NCBI GenBank assembly: GCA_937867335.1
Contig: CALMKX010000111.1
Span: forward strand, 1 to 44,977
Length of the DNA: 44,977 nt
Reading direction: 5' to 3'
From: an uncultured Acidobacteriota bacterium
Lineage (GTDB): Bacteria > Acidobacteriota > Thermoanaerobaculia > Multivoradales > SZUA-115
This document shows positions 35,239-42,583 of the stretch, piece after piece. The notes under the pieces are model-generated. The model saw only the letters and a list, made by a program, of their open reading frames with translations, was not told the origin of the DNA and searched no databases. Positions within the stretch are counted from its first letter, which is position 1. The number at the start of each line of letters is the position of its first letter. A program made the translations under genes and the position numbers.

Positions 35239-35949
35239 ATGAAGAAATTGGCTTCTACGACCGCCCTCGCCCTTGCTGTCATCGTGCTGGCCCGGCCGGC
35301 CAGCGCGCAGTCCTACGGCTCCAGCTACCACCCAGGCAACGCGATCCGCCTCGACCTCGGCGCCTTCCAGCCCGAAGCGAGCTCCAGCTACTGGGATGGC
35401 GTCTTCGAGGACTTCCGGGGCGACAAGAACGACTTCCGCGATGTCTCGTTCGGCGTCGAGTATCAGCGCGACCTCAGCGGGCCGTGGCTGCTGATGGCCG
35501 GCATCCACGGCTTCGACACCACGGTCACCCAGTCCTATCGGCGCTTCGTCGACAACAACGACCGCCCCATCCGGCACGACACCAACCTCCAGCTGGCCAC
35601 GGCCACCTTCGGCTTCGCGGTTCGACTCTCTCCCCGCGGGGCGCCGGTGGTGCCCTACCTGGGCGCGGGAGCGGCACTGGTCTCCTGGGAGCTCGAAGAG
35701 AAAGGCGATTTCATCGATTTCGAGGCCCAGCCCAGGCGAGTGTTTTCGGCCCGCTTCAACGACGACGGCGTGGCCTACGGCTGGTATGGCCTGGTGGGCC
35801 TGGAGGTGCCGGTCTCCTCGGCGATGAGCTTCTTCGCCGAAGGGCGCTGGACCGACGCCGAAGACGACCTGAGCGGTGACTTCGAGGACCTCGGCAAGCT
35901 GGACCTCTCCGGTCGCGCCCTTTCGGCCGGCGTCTCCTGGCGCTTCTAG
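35239..35949 (+). CDS. Outer-membrane beta-barrel protein
   Basis: 236 aa: signal peptide (1-23, ending A-S-A-Q), then alternating amphipathic strands and a C-terminal aromatic signature (A-L-S-A-G-V-S-W-R-F), the terminal Phe that BAM recognises. Length fits an 8-stranded barrel like OmpW/OmpX or the general 'outer membrane beta-barrel' family. Acidic loops (D-A-E-D-D-L-S-G-D-F-E-D) are prominent. CAGGAGG lies 8 nt before the ATG. Followed by a 14-bp hairpin 35 nt downstream. Function (transport, adhesion or integrity) cannot be inferred. Confidence 0.85.
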   Translation: MKKLASTTALALAVIVLARPASAQSYGSSYHPGNAIRLDLGAFQPEASSSYWDGVFEDFRGDKNDFRDVSFGVEYQRDLSGPWLLMAGIHGFDTTVTQSYRRFVDNNDRPIRHDTNLQLATATFGFAVRLSPRGAPVVPYLGAGAALVSWELEEKGDFIDFEAQPRRVFSARFNDDGVAYGWYGLVGLEVPVSSAMSFFAEGRWTDAEDDLSGDFEDLGKLDLSGRALSAGVSWRF

Positions 35950-35983
35950 ACTCTCCCCCCACCCCTGCAGCTGCTCTGGACAT

Positions 35984-36014
35984 CCCCACTTGCGCCGAAC
36001 CGGTGCAGGTGGGG
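35984..36014 (+). terminator. Hairpin after the beta-barrel gene
   Basis: 14-bp stem CCCCACTTGCGCCG (35984-35997) / CGGTGCAGGTGGGG (36001-36014) with two G-T wobbles and an AAC loop, followed by CTTACAAT rather than a T-tract. Probably terminates the barrel gene; it also abuts the next gene's -10-like box. Confidence 0.6.
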
Positions 36015-36016
36015 CT

Positions 36017-36022
36017 TACAAT
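36017..36022 (+). promoter_or_regulatory. TACAAT -10-like box 8 nt before the M14 gene
   Basis: Five of six match to TATAAT, immediately after the hairpin, ending 8 nt before ATG 36031. No ribosome site; consistent with a leaderless transcript. Confidence 0.42.
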
Positions 36023-36030
36023 CTGGGCCG

Positions 36031-37731
36031 ATGAGTCGCAAGGCCTTGGCTTTGGCGTTCCTGTTCGCTCTGGGCGGGCTGTGGCCTGCCGAGGCCGAAG
36101 AGCCGGTGGTCGACCCGACCTCCTGGGTGGTGCGGGTCTGGAGCCGAGAGCACGGCCTGCTGCGGCAACTCGCCGAGAGATACGACTTCTGGAGCTTCGA
36201 CTGGCGGCGCGGCTTCGCCACGGTGAGGGTCTCTGCCGAGGGCTACCGCGAGCTCGAGGCCCGAGGCCTCTTGCTGGAACTCGACGAGGAGCGGACCCGC
36301 GTGCTCCAGAGCGGGCCCGAAGCAGTACCCGGGCAGCTCGCGGGGATTCCCGGCTTCCCTTGCTACCGCACCGTCGAGGAGACCTACAACGCCCTCGCCG
36401 CCCTCGCCGCCGCCCACCCGGAGCTCGCCAGTTGGATCGACTACGGCGACAGCTGGGAGAAGCTCCACGGCCCCGGGGCCGGCTACGACCTGCGGGCCCT
36501 GGCGCTCACCAACCAGGCCGTGCCGGGCCCCAAGTTCCCGTTCGTCCTCCTGGCGGCGATCCACGCTCGTGAGCTCACCACGGCGGAGCTCGCCACCCGC
36601 TTCGCCGAGCAGCTGGTCAACGGCTACGGCAGCGACGCCGACGCTACCTGGCTGCTCGACTACGGCGTGATCTACATCCTGCCTCAGCAGAACCCCGACG
36701 GCCGGAAGAAAGCGGAAATGGGGCTCCTCTGGCGCAAGAACGTCGACTCTGCAGGCTGCGGCTCGAGCAACAGCCGGGGCATCGATCTCAACCGCAACAG
36801 CGACTACTTCTGGGGCGGAGCCAGCTCCTCGAGCGATCCCTGCAGTGATATCTACCGGGGCGCCAGCGCGGCCTCGGAGCCGGAGACCGCGGCCGTGCAG
36901 AGCTTCCTCGAGACGGTCTTCGCGGACCAGCGAGGGCCGCAGCTCACCGACCCGGCACCTGCCACGACCACCGGGCTCTTCATCTCCCTGCACAGCTACG
37001 GCGAATTGGTGCTCTATCCCTGGGAAGGTCTCGACGCTGTGCCGGCGCCGAACCTGCCCGAGCTTCAGACGTTTGCCCGCAAGCTGAGCTTCCTCAACGG
37101 TTACAACTCCTGCGAGGACGCCCTCGGCCCCGCGGGCGGCACCACCGTGGACCAGGCCTACGGCGAGCTGGGGGTGGCTTCCTACACGTTCGAGATGGGG
37201 ACCGATTTCTTCGAGAGCTGCGCAACGGCCGAAGCGAGCGTGTTTCCGCCGAACCTCGTGGCGTTGCGCTACGCGGCCAAAGCCGCCCGCCGTCCCTACC
37301 AGGAGCCGTCCGGTCCGGAGACGCTGTCGCCCGCCGTGTCGGCCAGCCCAGTTCCGGCGGGGACCCCGGTTATCCTGACCGCCATCGCGGATGACACCCG
37401 CTCGAGCTCGAACGGCTGCGGGGGCGACCCCGCTCAGGCCGTGACCTCGGCGAGCTACACCGTGGACCAGCCTCCCTGGCTGGCGTCGGTCAGTAACGCT
37501 CTGAGCGCTACGGATGGCACCTTCAACTCCTCAGTAGAGGCCTTGACCGGTTCCTTCGACACCACCGGGCTGGCGCCGGGGCGGCACCGGCTCTACCTCG
37601 TCGCTACCGACGCTCTCGGCCACCAGGGCGTGCCTTCGGCGGTGTTCCTCGACATCACCGCCTCCACGCCGATCTTCGCCGACGGCTTCGAGACCGGTAC
37701 GACTGCGGCCTGGGCGGCGGTGGTGCCCTGA
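36031..37731 (+). CDS. Secreted M14 zinc carboxypeptidase with F-A-D-G-F-E-T-G tail
   Basis: 566 aa: signal peptide (1-22), a propeptide-like region (about 25-105), the M14 catalytic domain (about 115-430) and a C-terminal beta-rich domain (about 435-545). Zinc ligands H178 and E181 (H-A-R-E-L) and H321 (S-L-H-S-Y-G), Arg/Asn substrate site D-L-N-R-N, and catalytic E388 (T-F-E-M-G-T-D) are all present, so an active carboxypeptidase is expected. The final I-F-A-D-G-F-E-T-G-T-T-A-A-W-A plus a short hydrophobic end equals the tail of the BNR protein at 11599. No ribosome site, but a TACAAT 8 nt upstream. Converges with the TfoX-N gene (3-nt gap). Confidence 0.93.
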   Translation: MSRKALALAFLFALGGLWPAEAEEPVVDPTSWVVRVWSREHGLLRQLAERYDFWSFDWRRGFATVRVSAEGYRELEARGLLLELDEERTRVLQSGPEAVPGQLAGIPGFPCYRTVEETYNALAALAAAHPELASWIDYGDSWEKLHGPGAGYDLRALALTNQAVPGPKFPFVLLAAIHARELTTAELATRFAEQLVNGYGSDADATWLLDYGVIYILPQQNPDGRKKAEMGLLWRKNVDSAGCGSSNSRGIDLNRNSDYFWGGASSSSDPCSDIYRGASAASEPETAAVQSFLETVFADQRGPQLTDPAPATTTGLFISLHSYGELVLYPWEGLDAVPAPNLPELQTFARKLSFLNGYNSCEDALGPAGGTTVDQAYGELGVASYTFEMGTDFFESCATAEASVFPPNLVALRYAAKAARRPYQEPSGPETLSPAVSASPVPAGTPVILTAIADDTRSSSNGCGGDPAQAVTSASYTVDQPPWLASVSNALSATDGTFNSSVEALTGSFDTTGLAPGRHRLYLVATDALGHQGVPSAVFLDITASTPIFADGFETGTTAAWAAVVP

Positions 37732-37734
37732 GGC

Positions 37735-38064
37735 TTATTTGGCCGGCAGGGTACGAACGAAGTCCAGGCAGCCGCGCACCCAGCTCTCGAGGTCCTCGTC
37801 GCGCTCGAAGCCAGCGGTGCCCACCACCAGAAAGCCCTTCATCGGCCGTCCCGTGAAGTCCATGATCCGGGCATGAGGCCGGGCCAGAGCGGCTTCGTGG
37901 CCATCGGGCCCCACGCGCACCATCAGCTCGTCCTTGAGGATGCCGCAGAACATGTTGCCGCTGGCGAGGAAGGCCAGGCCACCGAACATCTTCTTCTCCG
38001 TGACACCGGGCTCTTCGGCCACCACCTCGCGGATCCTCTCCGCCAACCCCTCGTCGTAGGCCAT
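37735..38064 (-). CDS. TfoX N-terminal domain protein
   Basis: 109 aa, a stand-alone TfoX-N domain: M-A-Y-D-E-G-L-A-E-R-I-R near the start, E-K-K-M-F-G-G-L-A-F-L, G-N-M-F-C-G-I, and M-K-G-F-L-V-V. In TfoX/Sxy this domain helps activate competence genes with CRP, but single-domain members are widespread and uncharacterised, so competence is not implied. ATG 38064 begins the domain; a longer frame to 38427 is only overlap with DinB. It starts 11 nt after the DinB-family gene, so the two are likely co-transcribed. Confidence 0.92.
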   Translation of the reverse strand: MAYDEGLAERIREVVAEEPGVTEKKMFGGLAFLASGNMFCGILKDELMVRVGPDGHEAALARPHARIMDFTGRPMKGFLVVGTAGFERDEDLESWVRGCLDFVRTLPAK

Positions 38065-38075
38065 CGCAGCGGTCC

Positions 38076-38594
38076 TCAGCCACCCAGGCCGTAGCGCTCG
38101 GCGAGCACCTTGAGGTGGTGGCGTACGTGGCCGGCCATCATGAAGGCCAGGGCCCGTACGGTGACCGGATGGCCGGATGCGGTGCCCACGCGCGACCAGG
38201 CCTCTTCGTCGAGGCGGCGGAGGAGCGCCAGGTTGCCAGCGCGCAGATAAGTGAGCTCGCGCATCAACGACACCAGCGACTCTCGGTCGGAGCCGGAAGA
38301 GGCGACGTACTGGTTCTCGTCGAAGCCGGGCAGGCTCTGCTGCTCGCCGCGGCTGAAGGCGAAGGCGCGAAAGCCGAACACCCGCTCGGCGTCTCCGAGA
38401 TGGCCGAACACCTCTCGCACGCTCCACTTCCCCGGTGCGTAGCGGTAGGTCTCCTGCTCCGAGGAGACTTCGGCCGCGAACTCTCGCAGCTGCTGGAGTT
38501 GCTCGTCCAGGACGGTGAGGATGTCCTCTTCAGCCACCTGGGAAACATAGCCACCGTAGTAGGGGGCGTATTCGGACTCGGCAGGTCGTCGCAT
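38076..38594 (-). CDS. DinB-family (DinB_2) protein
   Basis: 172-aa four-helix DinB/YfiT-type protein. Candidate metal-binding histidines are H65 (G-H-L-G-D-A-E) and H156/H160 (G-H-V-R-H-H), the usual three-His pattern of bacillithiol/mycothiol S-transferase-like enzymes. W-S-V-R-E-V-F-G-H-L is a family hallmark. Such proteins transfer thiols to electrophiles or are inactive scaffolds; the thiol in this organism is unknown. The gene precedes the TfoX-N gene by 11 nt. No promoter recognised; divergent from a decayed antitoxin-like fragment. Confidence 0.9.
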   Translation of the reverse strand: MRRPAESEYAPYYGGYVSQVAEEDILTVLDEQLQQLREFAAEVSSEQETYRYAPGKWSVREVFGHLGDAERVFGFRAFAFSRGEQQSLPGFDENQYVASSGSDRESLVSLMRELTYLRAGNLALLRRLDEEAWSRVGTASGHPVTVRALAFMMAGHVRHHLKVLAERYGLGG

Positions 38595-38697
38595 CGGCGT
38601 CTCCTCTCGGCTGGTTGGGGGCAGATCTTATGGTGGGACGGCCGTCGTCGCATCCTGGCTCCAGGTGTTGGACCTTCTCGAGCGAAGCAACCTCCTC

Positions 38698-38862
38698 ATG
38701 GCGGAGACTCAACGCAGGCCGCGCTCGCCGCCGGGGAATCGCCGAGGTGAAGAGCCATCTTTCGGAGGTCCTGAGGCAGCCCGAAGGAGGGCCGACGGTG
38801 ATTCACAATCGAGGGCGAGATGTCGTCGTGCTGCTGCCGAGGTCCGCCTACCGCCGTCCGCT
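38698..38862 (+). pseudogene. Remnant of a Phd/YefM-type antitoxin, frameshifted
   Basis: In one frame, from about 38740, the translation I-A-E-V-K-S-H-L-S-E-V-L-R then G-G-P-T-V-I-H-N-R-G-R-D-V-V-V-L-L matches the Phd/YefM pattern (A-K-x-x-L-S-E-L-L ... G-x-x-x-I-x-x-R-G-x-x-x-A-V-L). An ATG at 38698 with a plausible start M-A-E-T-Q-R-R-P lies in a different frame; a single-base indel near 38733-38740 would join them. No toxin gene follows: the next gene is threonine dehydratase on the other strand, whose 3' end abuts the fragment. Best read as a decayed toxin-antitoxin locus. Confidence 0.5.
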
Positions 38863-39857
38863 CAATTCGGGCTTTCCCCCACCAATCGGCAGAAAGTGGC
38901 GAGGTCGATGTTAGTGCCGCAGACGATGAGGCCCACCCTCTTGGCTTCCAGAGCCTCGCGGAGGGGGCCGACCAGGGCTGCTGTGGCCGCTGCGCCGGCG
39001 GGCTCGGTGGCGAGCTTCATCTCGCGGAAGAGCAGCTTCATGGCGGCCACCAGCTCGGCGTCCGTCACGGTCACCACGTCCTCCAGGTAGCGGCGGCAGA
39101 CCTGGTAAGTGCCCTCGGTGGTGTAGGGGGCCGAGAGGCTGTCCGCGATCGAGGTCAGGGAGCCCATCTTGAGCGCTCGGCCGGCCGCGAAACTCTCCTT
39201 CATCACGGCGGCGCCTTCCGGCTCCACGCCGTAGACCTTGCAGTTCGGTTGGACCTGTTTCACCGCAGCCGCCACACCCGCGGCCAGGCCGCCACCGCCG
39301 ATCGGCACCACTACGGCATCGAGCTCTGGAAGCTGCCGGGCGAACTCGAAGCCGAGGGTCGCGGTCCCCAGGAGGGTGGTCTTGCCGTGGAAGGGATGCA
39401 CGAAAGCGCGCCCTTCCTCCTGCTCGATGCGCTCCACCTCGGCGAAGGCCTGGTGCACGTTGTCCACCAGCACCACCTCGCCGCCCCAGGCGCGGCAGCC
39501 GGCCACCCGAGCCGGGTTGGCGCTCTTCGGCATCACCACTTTGGCCGTGGTGCCCATCGTCTGGGCCGCCCAGGAAACCGCCAGGGCGTGGTTGCCGGCG
39601 GACACCGCTGTCACACCCCGGGCCAGCGCTTCTGGGCCGAGCTGGAGCAGGTTGAGCAGCGCACCCCGGGCCTTGAAGGTGCCCGAAGTCTGGAACAGCT
39701 CGAGCTTCAGCCACACCTGGGTAGAGGCACCTGCCTGGGCCTCGATCTCCCGGCCCTGCCAGCGCCACACTGGCGTTTCCCGAATGCGCTCGCCGAGCCG
39801 CTCGCGGGCGGCGGCGATCTCCTCGAGAGGGAGCGAGGGTTCTTCGTTCGCGGCCAT
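38862..39857 (-). CDS. PLP-dependent threonine/serine dehydratase
   Basis: 331-aa fold-type II PLP enzyme deaminating threonine to 2-oxobutyrate (or serine to pyruvate). The PLP lysine K62 is in S-G-T-F-K-A-R-G-A; S-A-G-N-H-A is the substrate loop; the phosphate-binding G-G-G-G-L is V-P-I-G-G-G-G-L-A-A-G. There is no C-terminal ACT-like regulatory domain, so it resembles the short TdcB-like or serine/threonine dehydratase type, not the Ile-feedback-regulated long IlvA. It lies 11 nt after glyA, whose product also handles serine/glycine. The assignment between catabolic and biosynthetic role is not settled by sequence. Confidence 0.92.
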   Translation of the reverse strand: MAANEEPSLPLEEIAAARERLGERIRETPVWRWQGREIEAQAGASTQVWLKLELFQTSGTFKARGALLNLLQLGPEALARGVTAVSAGNHALAVSWAAQTMGTTAKVVMPKSANPARVAGCRAWGGEVVLVDNVHQAFAEVERIEQEEGRAFVHPFHGKTTLLGTATLGFEFARQLPELDAVVVPIGGGGLAAGVAAAVKQVQPNCKVYGVEPEGAAVMKESFAAGRALKMGSLTSIADSLSAPYTTEGTYQVCRRYLEDVVTVTDAELVAAMKLLFREMKLATEPAGAAATAALVGPLREALEAKRVGLIVCGTNIDLATFCRLVGESPN

Positions 39858-39868
39858 GGCGCCGGCGC

Positions 39869-41119
39869 TCAGCTTTCCGGGTAGAGCGGGAAGCGAGAGC
39901 AGAGCGCCGCCACTTGGGCCTTCACCGCGCTCAAGGTGGCTTCGTCCTCCGGGGCCCGAAGGACGGTGTGAATGAGCTGCGCCACCTCGTCCATCTCGGC
40001 TTCGGCCATGCCGCGGCTGCTGATCGCCGGCGTGCCGATGCGCACCCCCGAGGCGACCATCGGCGGCTGGGGGTCGAAGGGGATGGTGTTCTTGTTGGCG
40101 GTGATCCCGGCGTGGTCGAGGGCCTTCTCCGCCACCTTGCCGGTCAGGCCGATCGAGCCGACGTCCAGGAGGAACACGTGGTTGTCCGTGCCACCGGAGA
40201 CGATCCTGAGCCCATGGCCGGCCAGGCGCTCGCTCAAGCGTTTGGCGTTGGCCACGATCTGCCGCTGGTAGCTCGCGAAGGCTGGTGTGGCGGCCTCGCG
40301 GAAGGCTACCGCCTTGGCCGCGATGATGTGCATCAGCGGGCCGCCCTGGAGGCCGGGGAACACCGACTTGTCGATCTCCTTGGCGAACTCTTCCTTGCAC
40401 AGCACCAGGCCGGCCCGAGGGCCGCGCAGGGTCTTGTGGGTGGTGGTGGTCACGAAATGCGCATGGGGCACCGGTGAGGGGTGGAGGCCGGTCACCACCA
40501 GGCCGGCGATGTGGGCGATGTCGGCCATCAGGTAAGCGCCCACCTCATCGGCGATGGCGCGAAAGCGGGGGAAGTCGATCACCCGGCTGTAGGCCGAGGC
40601 GCCGCAGACGATCAGCTTGGGCCGCTCGCGGCGGGCGATCTCGGCGATCTCGTCGTAGTCGAGCCGCTCGGTCTCCCGGTTGACGCCGTAGGAGACCACC
40701 TGGAAATCCCGCCCGGAGTAGGAGAGCCGATGGCCGTGGGTGAGGTGGCCGCCGCAGGCGAGGTCCAGGCCCATCAGCTTGTCGCCCGGGCGGAGCATGG
40801 CGAAGTACACCGCCATGTTGGCCGAGGAGCCGCTGTGCGGTTGCACGTTCGCGTGCTCGGCACCGAAGAGGGCCCGGGCTCTCTCGATAGCCAGTCTCTC
40901 GGCTACATCCACGTTGTCGCAACCGCCGTAGTAGCGCTTCCCCGGATACCCTTCGGCGTACTTGTTGGTCATCACGCTGCCAGCCGCTTCCATCACCGCC
41001 CGGCTGACGAAGTTCTCCGACGCGATCAGCTCCAAGCCTTCGTTCTGGCGGCGTCTCTCCGCGTTGATGGCGGCGTGGATCTCGGGGTCTACCTGGGCGA
41101 GCGGGAGGTTACGGTCCAT
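39869..41119 (-). CDS. glyA: Serine hydroxymethyltransferase
   Basis: 416-aa SHMT converting serine and tetrahydrofolate to glycine and 5,10-methylene-THF, the main source of one-carbon units. PLP lysine in [12 protein letters not shown]; other marks are [27 protein letters not shown] and the A-D-I-A-H-I-A-G-L strand. ATG 41119 has GAGGAG 7 nt upstream, which rules out the in-frame start at 41146. rpiB precedes it by 58 nt, a common pairing in bacteria, and threonine dehydratase follows. Confidence 0.98.
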   Translation of the reverse strand: MDRNLPLAQVDPEIHAAINAERRRQNEGLELIASENFVSRAVMEAAGSVMTNKYAEGYPGKRYYGGCDNVDVAERLAIERARALFGAEHANVQPHSGSSANMAVYFAMLRPGDKLMGLDLACGGHLTHGHRLSYSGRDFQVVSYGVNRETERLDYDEIAEIARRERPKLIVCGASAYSRVIDFPRFRAIADEVGAYLMADIAHIAGLVVTGLHPSPVPHAHFVTTTTHKTLRGPRAGLVLCKEEFAKEIDKSVFPGLQGGPLMHIIAAKAVAFREAATPAFASYQRQIVANAKRLSERLAGHGLRIVSGGTDNHVFLLDVGSIGLTGKVAEKALDHAGITANKNTIPFDPQPPMVASGVRIGTPAISSRGMAEAEMDEVAQLIHTVLRAPEDEATLSAVKAQVAALCSRFPLYPES

Positions 41120-41177
41120 CGAGCGTCTCCTCGGGGGAGTCGGCAAGCGGGTGCTGGCCGGGATCGAAAAGGATGAG

Positions 41178-41624
41178 CTACTCGGAATCGGGTTCGAGAG
41201 CGGAGATTTTACCCACTCGGCGGGCGTGGCGCCCCCCTTCGAAAGGAGTCGAAAGGAAGGTCTCTGCGATCTCCTCCGCCAATCCCTGGCCGATCAGGCG
41301 GGAGCCCAGGGCGAGCACGTTGGCGTCGTTGTGGGCGCGAGCCAGGCGAGCGGAGGTGATGTCGAAGCAATTGGCGGCCCGGGCGCCGCGGATCTTGTTG
41401 GCGGCGATCGCCATACCGGTGCCGGAGCCGCAGACCAGGATGCCCAGGGGCTCCTCGCCCCGTGCCACGGAGCGCGCCACGGCTTCGGCGAGGTCCGGGT
41501 AGTCGGCCGGCTCGGCCGAGAACGTGCCGAAATCCTGCACGCCCCAGCCGCGCTCGGCCAGCCACGAGCGCAGATGCTCCTTGAGCGCGTACCCGGCGTG
41601 GTCGGCGCCGAGGGCGATCTTCAT
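41178..41624 (-). CDS. rpiB: Ribose-5-phosphate isomerase B
   Basis: 148-aa RpiB (LacA/RpiB fold), interconverting ribose 5-phosphate and ribulose 5-phosphate. Marks: G-A-D-H-A-G-Y near residue 7, the catalytic cysteine C65 in [11 protein letters not shown], and N-V-L-A-L-G-S-R. Together with rpe elsewhere in the window it covers part of the non-oxidative pentose phosphate pathway. Ends 58 nt before glyA and starts 29 nt after the basic Lys/Ala protein gene. Confidence 0.97.
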   Translation of the reverse strand: MKIALGADHAGYALKEHLRSWLAERGWGVQDFGTFSAEPADYPDLAEAVARSVARGEEPLGILVCGSGTGMAIAANKIRGARAANCFDITSARLARAHNDANVLALGSRLIGQGLAEEIAETFLSTPFEGGRHARRVGKISALEPDSE

Positions 41625-41653
41625 GGCACGGAACTCAGGTCGGGCCGAGCAGA

Positions 41654-41905
41654 CTAACTCTCGGCGCCTTCGTCGGCCTTCTTGGCGGCCGGTTTCTTGG
41701 CGGTCGGCTTCTTGGCGGCCGGTTTCTCAGCCGCTGCAACCGCCACAGCCTCCGCCTCTCCCTCGGCCTTCTTGGACTTGGCGCTAGCCTTCTTGGCCGC
41801 CGTCTTGGCGGCCTTCAAAGCGGCGTTCGCCTCCTGCCGGGCAGCGCGCAGGCGCTTGGCACGACGGTGACGGCGCCGGCGTAGCTCGCGATCCTTCTCT
41901 CTCAT
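41654..41905 (-). CDS. Lys/Ala-rich basic protein with histone-H1-like tail
   Basis: 83 aa, extremely basic. The N-terminal third is Arg-rich (M-R-E-K-D-R-E-L-R-R-R-R-H-R-R-A-K), the middle is an Ala/Lys helix (A-A-L-K-A-A-K-T-A-A-K-K-A), and the last third has A-K-K-P-A/T repeats (A-A-K-K-P-T-A-K-K-P-A-A-K-K) followed by an acidic end. The repeats recall bacterial H1-like proteins and AlgP/HU tails that bind DNA without sequence specificity. GAGGAGGG lies 4 nt before the ATG, an excellent ribosome site, arguing that this low-complexity frame is real. The family is not recognised with certainty. Just upstream of rpiB. Confidence 0.75.
   Translation of the reverse strand: MREKDRELRRRRHRRAKRLRAARQEANAALKAAKTAAKKASAKSKKAEGEAEAVAVAAAEKPAAKKPTAKKPAAKKADEGAES
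41678..41722 (-). repeat. Three tandem 15-bp repeats (A-K-K-P tail)
   Basis: Three consecutive 15-nt units, two identical and one differing at 3 positions, encode the A-A-K-K-P / T-A-K-K-P repeats of the basic protein; a fourth unit is partial. Such repeats can change copy number by slippage. Confidence 0.85.
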
Positions 41906-42062
41906 GCTTCCCTCCTCGAGTCTCGGCTCTGGATTCCGCCCCCGAATCGCGCCTCCGCCTCCCGCCCAAAGCCAGCGCCGCAGCTTGCCGTAGCGGCAAG
42001 GGAGCTGTCAAGGTTGCTGCGGACGCTCCTCTGCCTGGCTCTCACGGCGCGAGGGGCAGGGA

Positions 42063-42575
42063 TCAAGTCCCGATCAGGCTCGCCGCAACGCGGGCGTCGG
42101 CGGCACGGCCCTTCTCCGCGAGCTCGACCTTGTAGGCCAGCAGGCGCTCCGCCAGCCGCGGATCGGCCGTGGCCAGGATCTGCAGCGCGAAGAGGGCGGC
42201 GTTGGCGGCCCGGTTGATGCCCATGGTGGCCACCGGAACGCCGCTCGGCATCTGGACGATCGACAGCAGCGAATCGAGACCGCCCAGGTCCTTCGACTGT
42301 ACCGGGATCCCGATCACTGGCAGATGCGTGAGGGCGGCCACCACTCCGGGTAGATGGGCCGCGCCGCCGGCAGCGGCGATCAGCACGGAGAGGCCCCGGG
42401 CGGCAGCGCTCCGCGCATACTGGGCCACTTCCTCCGGGCGGCGGTGGGCGGAAAGCACCCGCACCTCGGCGCCCACGCCGAAGCTCTCCAGGGTGCGGTA
42501 GGCATCCTCCAGCACCGGCCAATCCGAATCCGAGCCCATCAGAATGCCCACACGGGGCGGAGTCGAGTCGCTCAT
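42063..42575 (-). CDS. purE: N5-carboxyaminoimidazole ribonucleotide mutase
   Basis: 170-aa class I PurE, moving the carboxylate from N5 to C4 to give CAIR in purine synthesis. Marks: I-L-M-G-S-D-S-D-W-P near residue 11, the catalytic H44 in L-S-A-H-R-R-P-E-E, A-A-A-G-G-A-A-H-L-P-G and the P-V-I-G-I-P-V segment. purK, usually adjacent, is not in the window (it may lie elsewhere). It begins 8 nt after the acyl-CoA carboxylase gene and is 157 nt ahead of the basic-protein gene. Confidence 0.97.
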   Translation of the reverse strand: MSDSTPPRVGILMGSDSDWPVLEDAYRTLESFGVGAEVRVLSAHRRPEEVAQYARSAAARGLSVLIAAAGGAAHLPGVVAALTHLPVIGIPVQSKDLGGLDSLLSIVQMPSGVPVATMGINRAANAALFALQILATADPRLAERLLAYKVELAEKGRAADARVAASLIGT

Positions 42576-42583
42576 CGCAGTCT

